Positions 16,914 to 26,156 are shown, counted from the stretch's first letter. The stretch is 64,000 bases of DNA from UBA6115 sp040776985 (GCA_040776985.1 JAXGZL010000003.1:1-64000), one strand, 5' to 3'. A program made the numbers and translations. Notes: generated by a model not told the origin, from the letters alone.

Positions 16914-17858
16914 ATGACGATGAGAAAGGCCTTCACCAAGATTATGGTGCTGTCTGCTGTTCTGCTGGTTTTTTCTTTTGGGGCCAGGGCATCAGGGTCA
17001 AAGTATTTGAACACCCGGAATACCCAGGAGATCTATGGCACAGCCCTCTTGAGGGCTGAGGGGGACAGCATGGTGCCGTTTAAGGCCGGCCCTTCAGAGG
17101 ATGCGCCCACTACTGCCAGTTATTTCCCGGGGCTTGAGGTGCAGTGCATCACAGACCCGAACCTGGACTGGGTAAAGGTCAGGTTTAGAGACCAGGAAGC
17201 TTATGTGCACAAGGAGAATTTGCTTTTCGGGCAAGCCTTTGAGGAAGGGGCACCCTTCCTGCCGGAAATGGTGGTGGCGAACAGAAGTAAGGGGGCCTGG
17301 CTGAACCTGCGGGAGCGCCCCAGCCTGGAATCCCCTGCATTGGGCAAGTATGCGGATGGCCAGCTGGTGACCGTCTATGGCATCATGAAGGGCGGGGAGT
17401 GGGCACATGTCAGCACAGCTGACGGCAAGCAAGGCTTCATGGTGCCATTTTATCTGTGGAACCATAGCCCGCTGATCCAGCACTTCGTTTCCGAGCGCAT
17501 GTATTCCCTGGAACAGCCCATGGGGCAGGGGGTAAAGGCCCGGGTAGCGGTGGGGGAGAACTTTGCTGCCGAGACCTTTTATACAGAGGTTCTGCTGACC
17601 TTTGACAGCCCCTATACCACCAATGATGACATCGTTGGCTTTAACCTGTATACCAACGACGCCCTGGCTGCCCAGCTGAAACCCGTCCCCGATGCAGCAA
17701 AGCCGGACGCAGCCCCCACCCTGTTTGCCGCTGCTTTTCCCAATCATGACGCCATTGACAAGGTGCATCTGGCCCCTGTGCTGGAGAAAGGCGGGGAGAA
17801 CATGGAGGAAACCCTGCTGATCTATAAGCGTCAGAACATGAAGGAGACCATGCCATGA
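16914..17858 (+). CDS. Secreted protein with two SH3-like modules
   Basis: The 314-residue protein has a signal peptide ending near ARA-SG. It has two SH3-like modules, at about 45-105 (VPFKAGPSEDAP ... WVKVRFRDQEAYV) and about 118-180 (LNLRERPSLESPALGKYADG ... WAHVSTADGKQGFM). A C-terminal domain of about 120 residues resembles in layout that of the 11855 product. It overlaps the next gene as ATGA. A wall-binding role is inferred from the modules. Confidence 0.74.
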   Translation: MTMRKAFTKIMVLSAVLLVFSFGARASGSKYLNTRNTQEIYGTALLRAEGDSMVPFKAGPSEDAPTTASYFPGLEVQCITDPNLDWVKVRFRDQEAYVHKENLLFGQAFEEGAPFLPEMVVANRSKGAWLNLRERPSLESPALGKYADGQLVTVYGIMKGGEWAHVSTADGKQGFMVPFYLWNHSPLIQHFVSERMYSLEQPMGQGVKARVAVGENFAAETFYTEVLLTFDSPYTTNDDIVGFNLYTNDALAAQLKPVPDAAKPDAAPTLFAAAFPNHDAIDKVHLAPVLEKGGENMEETLLIYKRQNMKETMP

Positions 17859-18286
17859 AACGACTGTTTGCCCTCATTTTATTCATAGCCCTGCTGCCGT
17901 TATGCGGCCTGGCCCACCAAAGGGGCTTTGGGGAATACGCTATGGATCAGGTCAATGTGCGCAGGTCCCCCGGCGGGGATATTCTGTTCAAAAAGCAAAG
18001 GGGAGAGGAACTTTTCATCCTCTCCTGGCGGGAAGAGAAGGGGCACACCTGGTACCAGGTGAACACCTATGACGAGCGCCGCGTTAAGCCGGTGACTGGC
18101 TGGGTGCGGGCGGACATGGTGCTTGGGCCGGAGCAACTGTTCTCAGATGTGGCGCAGGTGGCGGCAGATTTTAACTCGATGATTGCCCTTAAGAAGGACG
18201 GCACCGTGATGATGGGAGGGGAGCGGCATAAGCATCCCCACCTGATGCGGGGAGCGCTGCCTGCCAGCTGGCAGGGGGTCAAGAAG

Positions 18287-18311
18287 GTGGCGGCGGGTTT
18301 CCTGACGGTGT
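18287..18311. repeat. Left 25-bp target-site duplication
   Basis: These 25 bases, starting GTGGCGGCGGG and ending GACGGTGT, recur exactly at 19379-19403. They are host coding sequence duplicated on insertion. Confidence 0.93.
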
Positions 18312-19378
18312 TGTAGGAGTACCATACATATTGGACAACGAGGCAGAAAGGAGGCGTAAAGGAAGAGAAAGGGTTCAAATCGGTTAGAATGTTGTTGCTC
18401 GACAATTCAACGAAAGGAACTCTTTCTCTATGAGCAGTATAGCCCAGGACATGAAGTATCGGCAATCTTTGGTCAATTTTGCAGTTAAGTACGGCGCTGG
18501 CAAAGCATCCAGGAAGTACAATCGGGCACGGTCATATGTGTATTTTTGGTTGAGTCGTTACGACGGGACACTGGAATCCCTGGCTTGCAGATCACGCAGG
18601 CCCCACAGCCATCCTAACCAGCACACCGCACAGGAAATCGCACTGCTGCGAAACATGTGCCGAAGAAACCCCAGGCTGGGCAGGGTAGAGCTGTGGTGCA
18701 GGCTAAGGAAACGAGGATATACAAGGTCATTGAGTGGCCTCTACCGCATCCTCCACAAGCTCCATCTGCAACCAAAGCCAAAGAAGAAGATCTACAAGCC
18801 AAAGCCGTATCAGCAGATGACCTATCCGGGTGAGCGCATCCAAATCGATGTTAAAATCGTTCCAAAGGCCTGTAAAGTAGGCGAAGCAGCCAATGAGCGC
18901 CTGGTACAATACACAGCCATCGACGAGTTCACCCGCTTGCGCTACCTAAAGGCCTACATGGAGCAAAACACGTATTCTTCCAAGGACTTCCTGCTCAGTT
19001 TGGTTCCCTACTATCTCAAGAGAGGAATCGAGATCCAATGCATCCAAACTGACAATGGGCTTGAGTTTACCAATCGCTTGGCCGGCAATCAGACTTCTCG
19101 GATGACCGCCTTTGAATTGGCGGCACAGACGCTGGGCATTAAACTGAAGCATATCCGCCCATATACGCCCAGGCATAATGGTAAAGTTGAACGAAGTCAC
19201 AGGGAAGACCAAAAGAGATTCTACAGTAACCGAACCTTCTATTCATTCGAAGATTTTGCCAGGCAGCTCGCTGCCTGGCAACCCCGGAGCAACCAGCTCC
19301 CGATGAGACCCCTGGGCTTCCTCTCCCCAGTGGAGTTCCTGAAAGCACACACTGTCCAACATGTTTGACAAACCTACA
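18312..19378 (+). mobile_element. 1067-bp insertion sequence, IS481/IS1202-like
   Basis: The ends are imperfect 26-bp terminal inverted repeats that start with TGTAGG and share ACAT and TTGGACA at matching positions (left 18312-18337, right 19353-19378). One DDE transposase gene fills the element. It is flanked by 25-bp target duplications, far longer than the few to about 15 bp usual for IS481 elements but like those of the IS1202 group. The element is visibly less GC-rich than its neighbours, which fits horizontal arrival. Complete ends, an intact transposase and exact duplications imply a recent insertion. Confidence 0.93.
18430..19368 (+). CDS. DDE transposase (rve/IS481-like)
   Basis: The 312-residue protein has an N-terminal helix-turn-helix (about 15-60, GKASRKYNRARSYVYFWLSR) and a second DNA-binding region (about 65-110). 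The integrase-like catalytic core has the triad Asp140 (IQIDVK), Asp208 (IQTDNGLEF) and Glu254 (HNGKVERSHRED). An AAAGGA SD precedes the ATG. The frame is intact, so the enzyme is probably active. It catalyses cut or copy and strand transfer of the surrounding element. Confidence 0.93.
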   Translation: MSSIAQDMKYRQSLVNFAVKYGAGKASRKYNRARSYVYFWLSRYDGTLESLACRSRRPHSHPNQHTAQEIALLRNMCRRNPRLGRVELWCRLRKRGYTRSLSGLYRILHKLHLQPKPKKKIYKPKPYQQMTYPGERIQIDVKIVPKACKVGEAANERLVQYTAIDEFTRLRYLKAYMEQNTYSSKDFLLSLVPYYLKRGIEIQCIQTDNGLEFTNRLAGNQTSRMTAFELAAQTLGIKLKHIRPYTPRHNGKVERSHREDQKRFYSNRTFYSFEDFARQLAAWQPRSNQLPMRPLGFLSPVEFLKAHTVQHV

Positions 19379-19403
19379 GTGGCGGCGGGTTTCCTGACGG
19401 TGT
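19379..19403. repeat. Right 25-bp target-site duplication
   Basis: This is an exact copy of 18287-18311, immediately after the right terminal inverted repeat. The reading frame of the interrupted gene resumes here. Confidence 0.93.
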
Positions 19404-20142
19404 ACGGTTTACGGGAAGATGGCAGCCTCTATCAGTGGGGCCTGCGGGGCCCCAATAATGGCTTGCCCGGGGTTTTGGATGCGCAGGGAAACAATGTGCG
19501 CTTTGCTGATATTGATGCCTTTTATGACACTTTCCTGGGCTTAATGGAAAATGGCGCTTTATACTCAATCAGTGAAAGCCAGCACGTTCGGCAGGTCATG
19601 CCGCCAGGCAGCGGCATCACGGGCTTTTCTGCCGGTTCTAATTTTTATGATGATGCGCTTTTCCTGCAGGAGGGGAAGCTCACCTCCATGTCCATTTTTT
19701 ACGAGACTCATTTAACACAGGAGCAGCGGCAAACGCTGTCCGGCTGGCAGGATATTGTGAAAGTGGAAGCTGGCATCCGCAGCCCCATTCGTGAAGGGGG
19801 AGCCTGGAGGGAGAAAGCTGAGCCCATTGTGGCAGGGATCAGAAGGGATGGCGGGGTGATTGCCCTTAATCCTGCGATGAACCAGGAAGTGAGCAACTGG
19901 CAGGAGATAAGGGACATCGCTGCCGGCGATGGATTTATAGTTGGTTTAAGCAAAGATGGCCGGGTGATGGCCGCTGGCGAGCCCAAAAGCCTTGTGGCCG
20001 GCGACTTGGCCTTATGGACTGACATAATGGGCATTGCCTGCGGAGAGACTTTCTGCGTGGGGCTGACCCGGGATGGACGGGTGCTGTTTGCCGGGGCGGT
20101 TCAGTTTTCCCATAACTAGCCCTGAAAACGGGAGGAGATACC

Positions 20143-21249
20143 GTGAAGAGATTGTTTCTGGCTTTACTGCTGGCAGCGCTGCTGCCAGCTTTTGCCCTGG
20201 CAGAGGCGCCGCCCGAAGGCGCCCTGGTGCTTGATGGGCAGATGGAGGGCACCCTGTTTTTGCCTGACGGGCGGGTGGTGTATGTGCCGGTCAAAAAGGA
20301 CGGGGATCATTTCCTGCCCAGCGATGAGATACGCTGCGTGGACGCAGGGGGCAACCTTCTGTGGGCCTCCTCCCTGCCCCCAGGCAAGCTGTGGTGGGGC
20401 GGGCCCCATCAGCTGCCGGATGGCAGGATTGGTCTGGTGATGGTAGAGAGGGATTGGCGGCAGGGGGTTTTGTACCTGCTTGGCCCTTCTGGCAAGCTGC
20501 TGCACTCCCAGAAGCTGCCAAGCGGTTTCCGGCCCTTGATGCTGTCGGGGGAGTGGGTGTATGGGACCGATGAGGGCTTTCATCTGCATACCATTGATTT
20601 TGAGGGCAAGGCCATCCCCCATCAGCTGCCGGTACTGGGGGATGAGGCTGTTATACTATGGACCTGGCCCCGGGAGGGGGGCCAGTTTGTAGTAGCCCGG
20701 AGGCAGCTGAGCGGGGAAGAGGACTTTGCCCAGCGCAGGTCTGACCAGCTGCTCTTGTACCGGGACACCTCAGGGGCCTATGCCCATCAGGCGGTGCTTA
20801 AGGCCCAGAGCGGCATAGGCGGGTTTTTGTCCGACGCTGTGCTCCTGCCAAAGGGGGGCATCACCGCCCTTGCCAAAAATGACGACCATGCAAACAGGGA
20901 CAATGAGTTTTCCCTGATCAGTTTTGATGAAGAAGGTCAGCCTGTCTGGCGGAAGGTCTATGCCCTGGATGCCCTGACCTGCCGGGCGAACCTGATTGAC
21001 CTATCCCCTGAAGGGGGATACACCCTCTGGGGCATGGGCAAAATGGCTGAACTGGACAGCACTGGCTTTGTGTTCCGCATGGATGTGGACGAGAAGGGAA
21101 ATCCCCTGAGCCTGAGCGCCAGGCACAGCCCCGGCAGCCTCATGGTGCGCTATCTGGAGGGCAGGGCCTATGTGCATAATCCCTGGGGTTCAAAGAGCTG
21201 GGTGGCGCCTTTTGAGGCGCTGCCTGAGACAGAATTGAGGTTAAAATGA
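20143..21249 (+). CDS. Secreted beta-propeller-like protein
   Basis: The 368-residue protein starts with GTG behind GGGAGGAGA and has a signal peptide ending ALA-EA. Repeating blade-like units of the type D-x-x-G-x-x-x-W (VDAGGNLLWASSLP, LISFDEEGQPVWRKVY, MDVDEKGNPL) point to a PQQ- or quinoprotein-like propeller without visible catalytic residues. It overlaps the next gene as ATGA. Because it lies downstream of the IS insertion, its expression may be reduced if there is no internal promoter. Confidence 0.68.
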   Translation: MKRLFLALLLAALLPAFALAEAPPEGALVLDGQMEGTLFLPDGRVVYVPVKKDGDHFLPSDEIRCVDAGGNLLWASSLPPGKLWWGGPHQLPDGRIGLVMVERDWRQGVLYLLGPSGKLLHSQKLPSGFRPLMLSGEWVYGTDEGFHLHTIDFEGKAIPHQLPVLGDEAVILWTWPREGGQFVVARRQLSGEEDFAQRRSDQLLLYRDTSGAYAHQAVLKAQSGIGGFLSDAVLLPKGGITALAKNDDHANRDNEFSLISFDEEGQPVWRKVYALDALTCRANLIDLSPEGGYTLWGMGKMAELDSTGFVFRMDVDEKGNPLSLSARHSPGSLMVRYLEGRAYVHNPWGSKSWVAPFEALPETELRLK

Positions 21250-22211
21250 AGCGCTTGATGGCAGCAATCCTGATGCTGGCACTGGTCTTGCCCCTGGCAG
21301 CAGGGGCGGAATCAGCCTTTTCTCCAGGGATGGTGGCGGCGCTTGAAAGCGCCACCCTGGTATGGCAGCCCCATAGCGATTCGCCCAGGCCCCAGGGGAA
21401 GGCCATCACCACCACCATTCAGGATGACAGATTGATTCCGCTTTCCAAACTGCTGAGCGAAGCCACCGAAATGGAAGTGGGTCCGGGCTGCCCCTTTTAC
21501 GGGGAGGCCCTGCTGAGCCTGGAAACCGCAGACGGGCAGCAGATCACCCTGGAGCTGGCGGCGGATGACTGCACCGTCTATAAGCTGGGTGAGCGCTATT
21601 TTTACTATTTGCCGCCTGAGTTTCTTGGTAAGCCGGAGCGCCCCCACAATCATCTGCTTTTTGATCTGTTCACCTGGCAGGAGCGGGCGCGCCTTGCTAA
21701 CGATGAAAAGCGCAAGGTGGATCTGATGTATGAGGACTGGTGCACGGCCAATGGCAAGCCCTGGGAGTGGCAGCTGGGCACCTGGCAGCGCTTTGGGGAG
21801 ATTTTTGGCCCTGTTGCCAAGGCCTATATTGAAAAGCACCCGGATGCGGAAGGCAGCTGGCTTTTCCCCATGATGCAGCAGAAATACGCCCGGCCAGGCA
21901 AAGGGGACCTGTCCCTGGAGGAGGCAACCCGCATCGCCTGGGATGCCGCCAAAGGGCAGCTGGGGATGAGCCAGGAGGAAGGGATTATGCGCATTCCCTA
22001 TGGCGTTTTCATCGCCAACAACAAGGACAGGCCCGTGTGGAAGATACACCTGTATGAATGGCAGAAGATTGCCGGCACGCCCTATTTTCAGATTGACGCC
22101 CGAAGCGGGGAAATTCAGGACATGGGCCGCTGGCCGGAGCAGATTGACATCGTGGCCGCCTTTTCGGAAGGGCGGGATCAGATGGCTAAGCACACCCGTA
22201 TTAAGCCTTAA
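21246..22211 (+). CDS. Secreted PepSY-like paralogue, short form
   Basis: The 321-residue protein has a signal peptide ending AGA-ES and one PepSY-like unit (about 215-300, FQIDARSGEIQDMGRWP). The same closing motif with GRWP occurs in the 13370 product, and both share a W-Q-x-x-T-W segment upstream. Compared with that paralogue the C-terminal second PepSY unit is missing: the protein stops shortly after the shared motif. This may be a natural short form or an old truncation. Confidence 0.68.
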   Translation: MKRLMAAILMLALVLPLAAGAESAFSPGMVAALESATLVWQPHSDSPRPQGKAITTTIQDDRLIPLSKLLSEATEMEVGPGCPFYGEALLSLETADGQQITLELAADDCTVYKLGERYFYYLPPEFLGKPERPHNHLLFDLFTWQERARLANDEKRKVDLMYEDWCTANGKPWEWQLGTWQRFGEIFGPVAKAYIEKHPDAEGSWLFPMMQQKYARPGKGDLSLEEATRIAWDAAKGQLGMSQEEGIMRIPYGVFIANNKDRPVWKIHLYEWQKIAGTPYFQIDARSGEIQDMGRWPEQIDIVAAFSEGRDQMAKHTRIKP

Positions 22212-22295
22212 AACTGATGCTGGTTATTAAAGAATAAAATCATCCATGCAACAATTCCTCCATGAGATAGGTCTTCCATAATGAGAGGAGGGCGT

Positions 22296-23858
22296 ATGAA
22301 AGGATTGTTGATTGTTTGCCTGTGCTTGCTGCTGATGATAGCAGTGCCTGGCCTGGCCCTGGAGCGGCCGCCCCTGCATCAGGCGGTGATTACCCTTTGT
22401 GAAAAGTCCTACCCGGAGCATACCATCACCGCCTTTGATGGTTTTGGGAATGAGGAGGCTGGGCAGTGGGCGCTGATCCTTACAAAAGAGGGGCAGCATG
22501 TGCTGGTGATTGCGGAAAAGGGAAAAGATGACCCCGTCTACCGTTTGACGGTGGAAAACCCCAAAGCCTTTATGCCCGGGGACAGCCGGCCCAGCGTGCT
22601 GATTGATTCGGCGGGGGATGCGCTGTTCTTTGGCTGCCGGAATGCCTATCATATCTGGGATTTTATGGCGGTGAAGAGCCAAGGCGCCTGGGGACAGGTT
22701 TCGGCTCAGGTGTGGGAGCGGAATGCTGTTTCCCCCACCAGTGAATATTACATGTGGGTGGAGGATGGCATGCTGCACGCCACCCATATCATCAGCGACG
22801 GCAACGACAACACCTTGAGCCAGACGGACTATCCGCCCCTCCCCGTGCCACACCTGATGGGCAGGATGGCGCTTCATCAGTTTGATTATGCGCTGATGCC
22901 CGCAACGCCTCAGGACTTGATGGGGAGGCATACCCCTGCCGGCTGGCCGGAGGCGGTGGCCGGGGCCCTGCTTCATCGGGGCGACAGATACATCGACGGC
23001 ACCGTGACCCCCTTTGGCATTTTCATGCTGGCGCAGCGGGCGGGGGAAAGGCGGCTGTTTATTGCAAATTGGGACAAGGAAGCCGGGCGGCATCGGCTGA
23101 CCACCAGTACTCCGTTACTCGAAAACGCAGAGATAGACACCACCCATGCCGGGGATATCATTACGGTAATCATTGACCGGGGCGCCGAACCGGGAGATAT
23201 GTACAGCTTTCGCCGCCTGGCAGACGGGCGCTGGGGCCTTTGCTATGTGGCGGCCTATGAACTGTTCAAAACAGGGCCAAACTTTGTCTGGCAGCAGGAT
23301 TGGGCAGGGGATTTTATCCACTGGGGCACCACGCCCTTTGATGATATCGAGCGGATTGATTTTAGAAGTTTGCCCCGGACGGTGAGAGAAGCCCTGGCAG
23401 TGACAGACAGTGCCGGCTGGGCAGCGGTGGATAACCCCATGCCCCTTGACCGGCTGCACCTGAGGGAAGCGCCCGGCCAGGAGGCCAGATCCCTTGGAGA
23501 ATACTATAACGGGACGCCGGCCAGGGTGCTTGAAAGGTTGGGGGAATGGACGCAGGTGGACATTGCGGGGGTCCGGGGATTTATGATGACGAAATACCTG
23601 GTATTTGGGAGCGATGCAGGCTATGTCCACAGGGCCTTTCCCGAGGTTTATCTGCATGAAATGGAGAATGTATCGCAGATGCCCGTTTATACGAGACCTG
23701 ATGAGGATGCCCCGCTGGCTTTCCGGTACGATAAAAAGCCTGGCGATGCGTTCCATGTGCTGGGCGAGGCCAATGAGGAGTGGTTCCATGTGTATTTCTA
23801 CGAGCTGGGCATCGGCTGTTACATGAAGAAGGAATGCTTCTGGGAGGGGCAGGGATGA
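22296..23858 (+). CDS. Secreted protein with C-terminal SH3-like modules
   Basis: The 520-residue protein has a signal peptide ending near GLA-LE. The long N-terminal region (about 25-370) may be a propeller and is not recognised. Two SH3-like modules follow: about 378-440 (DRLHLREAPGQEARSLGEYY) and about 448-520, which ends FWEGQG. The start at 22296 has GGAGGGC. Its C-terminal half closely resembles that of the next gene, so the two are tandem duplicates. It overlaps that gene as ATGA. Confidence 0.72.
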   Translation: MKGLLIVCLCLLLMIAVPGLALERPPLHQAVITLCEKSYPEHTITAFDGFGNEEAGQWALILTKEGQHVLVIAEKGKDDPVYRLTVENPKAFMPGDSRPSVLIDSAGDALFFGCRNAYHIWDFMAVKSQGAWGQVSAQVWERNAVSPTSEYYMWVEDGMLHATHIISDGNDNTLSQTDYPPLPVPHLMGRMALHQFDYALMPATPQDLMGRHTPAGWPEAVAGALLHRGDRYIDGTVTPFGIFMLAQRAGERRLFIANWDKEAGRHRLTTSTPLLENAEIDTTHAGDIITVIIDRGAEPGDMYSFRRLADGRWGLCYVAAYELFKTGPNFVWQQDWAGDFIHWGTTPFDDIERIDFRSLPRTVREALAVTDSAGWAAVDNPMPLDRLHLREAPGQEARSLGEYYNGTPARVLERLGEWTQVDIAGVRGFMMTKYLVFGSDAGYVHRAFPEVYLHEMENVSQMPVYTRPDEDAPLAFRYDKKPGDAFHVLGEANEEWFHVYFYELGIGCYMKKECFWEGQG

Positions 23859-24883
23859 AGATGAAAAAAGGGGTGCTGCTTCTGTGCTTGTGGCTGATGT
23901 GGACGGGCCTTGTTCCAGGCCAGGCCTGGGTGGCGGATGAGTCTTATCAAAGCCGGGAAGAACTGCCAGCTTCCGTGAACCAGGCCTTGGAAACCCTTTT
24001 TGAGCCGGGGGAGGAGATGCTAAACGCCCACCGTCAGGGGGAGACCGTTTTCCTGCTGTCTGAGGACATGGATGAAATGCGCAGGGTGTTTATTTTTCAG
24101 GGGCAGGGGGAGGGTTACCAGCTTGAGATGGTGAGCCAGCCCCTTGGGGAAATTGGGGGCATGAGGCCCAGCATTGGCAGCAGCGGGGAATTGTACCTGA
24201 TGTATAAGAGCAACTACTGCATACACCGGGTGAATGGCAGGTGGCTGCTGCGCTATGTGCAGTTTGTGGATGACTATGCCATTAATCCAGACTTCCTGGA
24301 GCTGGAAATGATTGAGGGCAGTCCTTATCTCATAGAAAAACAGAAATACATCGGCCGCTACACCGGGGAGCGGGATTTTGAAAAAATGACCACGACTGAT
24401 TTTCCGGTGCGCTTCAGCGATGCCCTTAATAAGCTGGACCGGACAGGGAGGGCGGTGGTTCGTAACGACAACCCCAAGGACAGGCTGCACCTGCGGGCAA
24501 AGCCTTCCCTAAAGGCGGATTCCCTGGGCAAGTTCTATAACGGCACCCGGCTGCAGGTGCGTTCAAAGAAGGACGACTGGTGGCAGGTGCGCATCGGGCC
24601 CCTGGAAGGCTGGATGATGGCCAGATACCTGGTGGAGGGGGAGGCCATGGACCAGGTGGCGCCTGCCTCTCCCATCGTTGACTTGAAGGAGGGGATGGAA
24701 CAGGCGCCCTGCTACACGCAGCCTGATGTAAAAAGCCCTGTGCTGGAAGGCAAGCCCTTTGACGTGGATTGGCGGTATCAGGACATCATTGGGGTTTTTG
24801 GGGATGAATGGTTTATCCTGATGAACCGGGAAGGACAACTGTATTACCAGAAGCAGGCATGGTTCTGGGAAGGCAATGGATAA
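23855..24883 (+). CDS. Secreted SH3-module protein, paralogue of the upstream gene
   Basis: The 342-residue protein has a signal peptide ending near GQA-WV. An SH3-like module lies at about 200-262 (DRLHLRAKPSLKADSLGKFY) and a second at about 275-342, which ends FWEGNG. The N-terminal region is shorter than in the upstream paralogue. The start overlaps the preceding stop as ATGA, so translation is coupled. Function unknown; probably wall-associated. Confidence 0.72.
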   Translation: MKMKKGVLLLCLWLMWTGLVPGQAWVADESYQSREELPASVNQALETLFEPGEEMLNAHRQGETVFLLSEDMDEMRRVFIFQGQGEGYQLEMVSQPLGEIGGMRPSIGSSGELYLMYKSNYCIHRVNGRWLLRYVQFVDDYAINPDFLELEMIEGSPYLIEKQKYIGRYTGERDFEKMTTTDFPVRFSDALNKLDRTGRAVVRNDNPKDRLHLRAKPSLKADSLGKFYNGTRLQVRSKKDDWWQVRIGPLEGWMMARYLVEGEAMDQVAPASPIVDLKEGMEQAPCYTQPDVKSPVLEGKPFDVDWRYQDIIGVFGDEWFILMNREGQLYYQKQAWFWEGNG

Positions 24884-24899
24884 AAGGAGTGAAATTCAA

Positions 24900-26156
24900 A
24901 TGAAGAAAGTTTTTGGCTTGTTGCTGGCGCTGCTGCTTTGCACAGTAGCCTTGGGGGCGCTGGCAGGGGGGATGGAATATGTGAACAACGGCCCTGACAA
25001 GACCGTCTATGAAAGACCGGATGTGACCAGCCAGGTGCAGGGCACCCTGTACAATGGTTCTCATCTGATCCTGCTTGGCAGGCAGGGGAACTGGGCCAAT
25101 GTGGCGGTGAACAATGTGGTGACCACCCAGACCATCGGCTGGGTGGAGGCCACAGGCCTTGCGCTGGTGGGCGAAGCGCTGCCCGGTGTGGCTGTGGTGT
25201 ATAACCCTGACCCCAGGGACCGGCTGAACCTGCGCACAGCCCCACGGGCCAGCGCCACCTCCCTGGGCAAGTACTATAACGGCACGGTGGTGGACCCCCT
25301 GGGACCCGTGACAGGGGGCTGGATGAAGGTGCGTATCGGCATCCTTCAGGGCTATATGGAGGCCCGCTACCTGATGATGGGCGCCCAGGCAGGGGATGTG
25401 CCCAGCGCCATGCCCATGGTGACCGTCAGGAACACTGGCGGCACCGGGCTTAACATGCGGCTGCACCAGAGCACCACCTCAAAGCTTTTGAAGTTCTATC
25501 CCAATGGGACAAGGCTTCGGGTGATGGGCATCACGCCCAACTGGTATCACGTGTATGCAGAGGGGCTGGACGGCCAAATGGGCTTTATGTGGGCCCGGCA
25601 TTTAAGCCCCCAGCTGGATTATCATCTGCCATCTGTCACAGCCCCCCTGGTGACGCCTGTGCCTGCGGTGCCTGGGTCTGGCGGCTTTGATGGCTGGAAT
25701 GGCCCTGTTGGTCATCATCCGGTTATCGGCTGGCCCCTGGGCGGCGGCAACGCCACCGTCAACAACCCCAACCCCCGGGATCGCCTAAACCTGCGCACCC
25801 AGCCCCGGGCAGGCGCCCCCACCCTGGGCAAATACTATAGTGGCGTGCGGGTGGATGTATATGAGGCCATCCCCGGCGGATGGTCCCGGGTGTCGGTGGG
25901 CGGCCTTAATGGCTATATGCAAACTCGGTATCTGGACTTTGCCGGCAGCACCGCCTCCGCCATGCCGCTGATGAGCGTCTATAACCCGGGCGCTGCCCGC
26001 AACCTACACCTGCGCAGCGCAAAATCCACCAGTTCACGCTCCCTGGGCCTTTACCCCAATGGCACCCAGGTGATCCTCATGGGCTTTGACGATACCTGGG
26101 CCCATGTGATTGTGGACGGCAGGATGGGCTATATGCAGCACCGCTTCCTGCGCTGA
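24900..26156 (+). CDS. Secreted protein of five SH3-like modules
   Basis: The 418-residue protein has a signal peptide (ALA-GG) and then little but SH3-like modules at about 26-88, 98-158, 173-235, 286-346 and 358-418, with a Pro/Gly-rich linker at about 240-285. Modules 2 and 4 share NP(D/N)PRDRLNLRT and KYY; modules 3 and 5 share FYPNGT or LYPNGT. This suggests that a two-module block was duplicated within the gene. The ATG at 24900 has AAAAGGAG upstream. A multivalent wall-binding or scaffolding role is inferred. Confidence 0.78.
   Translation: MKKVFGLLLALLLCTVALGALAGGMEYVNNGPDKTVYERPDVTSQVQGTLYNGSHLILLGRQGNWANVAVNNVVTTQTIGWVEATGLALVGEALPGVAVVYNPDPRDRLNLRTAPRASATSLGKYYNGTVVDPLGPVTGGWMKVRIGILQGYMEARYLMMGAQAGDVPSAMPMVTVRNTGGTGLNMRLHQSTTSKLLKFYPNGTRLRVMGITPNWYHVYAEGLDGQMGFMWARHLSPQLDYHLPSVTAPLVTPVPAVPGSGGFDGWNGPVGHHPVIGWPLGGGNATVNNPNPRDRLNLRTQPRAGAPTLGKYYSGVRVDVYEAIPGGWSRVSVGGLNGYMQTRYLDFAGSTASAMPLMSVYNPGAARNLHLRSAKSTSSRSLGLYPNGTQVILMGFDDTWAHVIVDGRMGYMQHRFLR

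Larger units (their letters stand above)
17855..20119 (+). pseudogene. SH3/RCC1-repeat secreted protein, split by an IS
   Basis: The gene is broken into 17855-18311 and 19404-20119. Removing the insertion and one 25-bp duplication restores one frame of 390 codons. The left part ends in a TAG inside the IS. The product had a signal peptide (GLA-HQ), an SH3-like module (VNVRRSPGG) and RCC1-like beta-propeller repeats of the type VAxVAAGxxxxxALKxDGTV. Examples are VAAGFLTVYGLREDGSLYQWG across the junction and IAAGDGFIVGLSKDGRVMAAG and IACGETFCVGLTRDGRVLFAG later. RCC1 propellers bind partners rather than catalyse. The right part lacks its own start and signal peptide. Confidence 0.85.

Noticed and set aside
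19365..19403. Outward TTGACA at the right end of the IS as a hybrid promoter
   Set aside because: No -10-like hexamer lies 16-18 bases downstream; the position holds GGTTTC.
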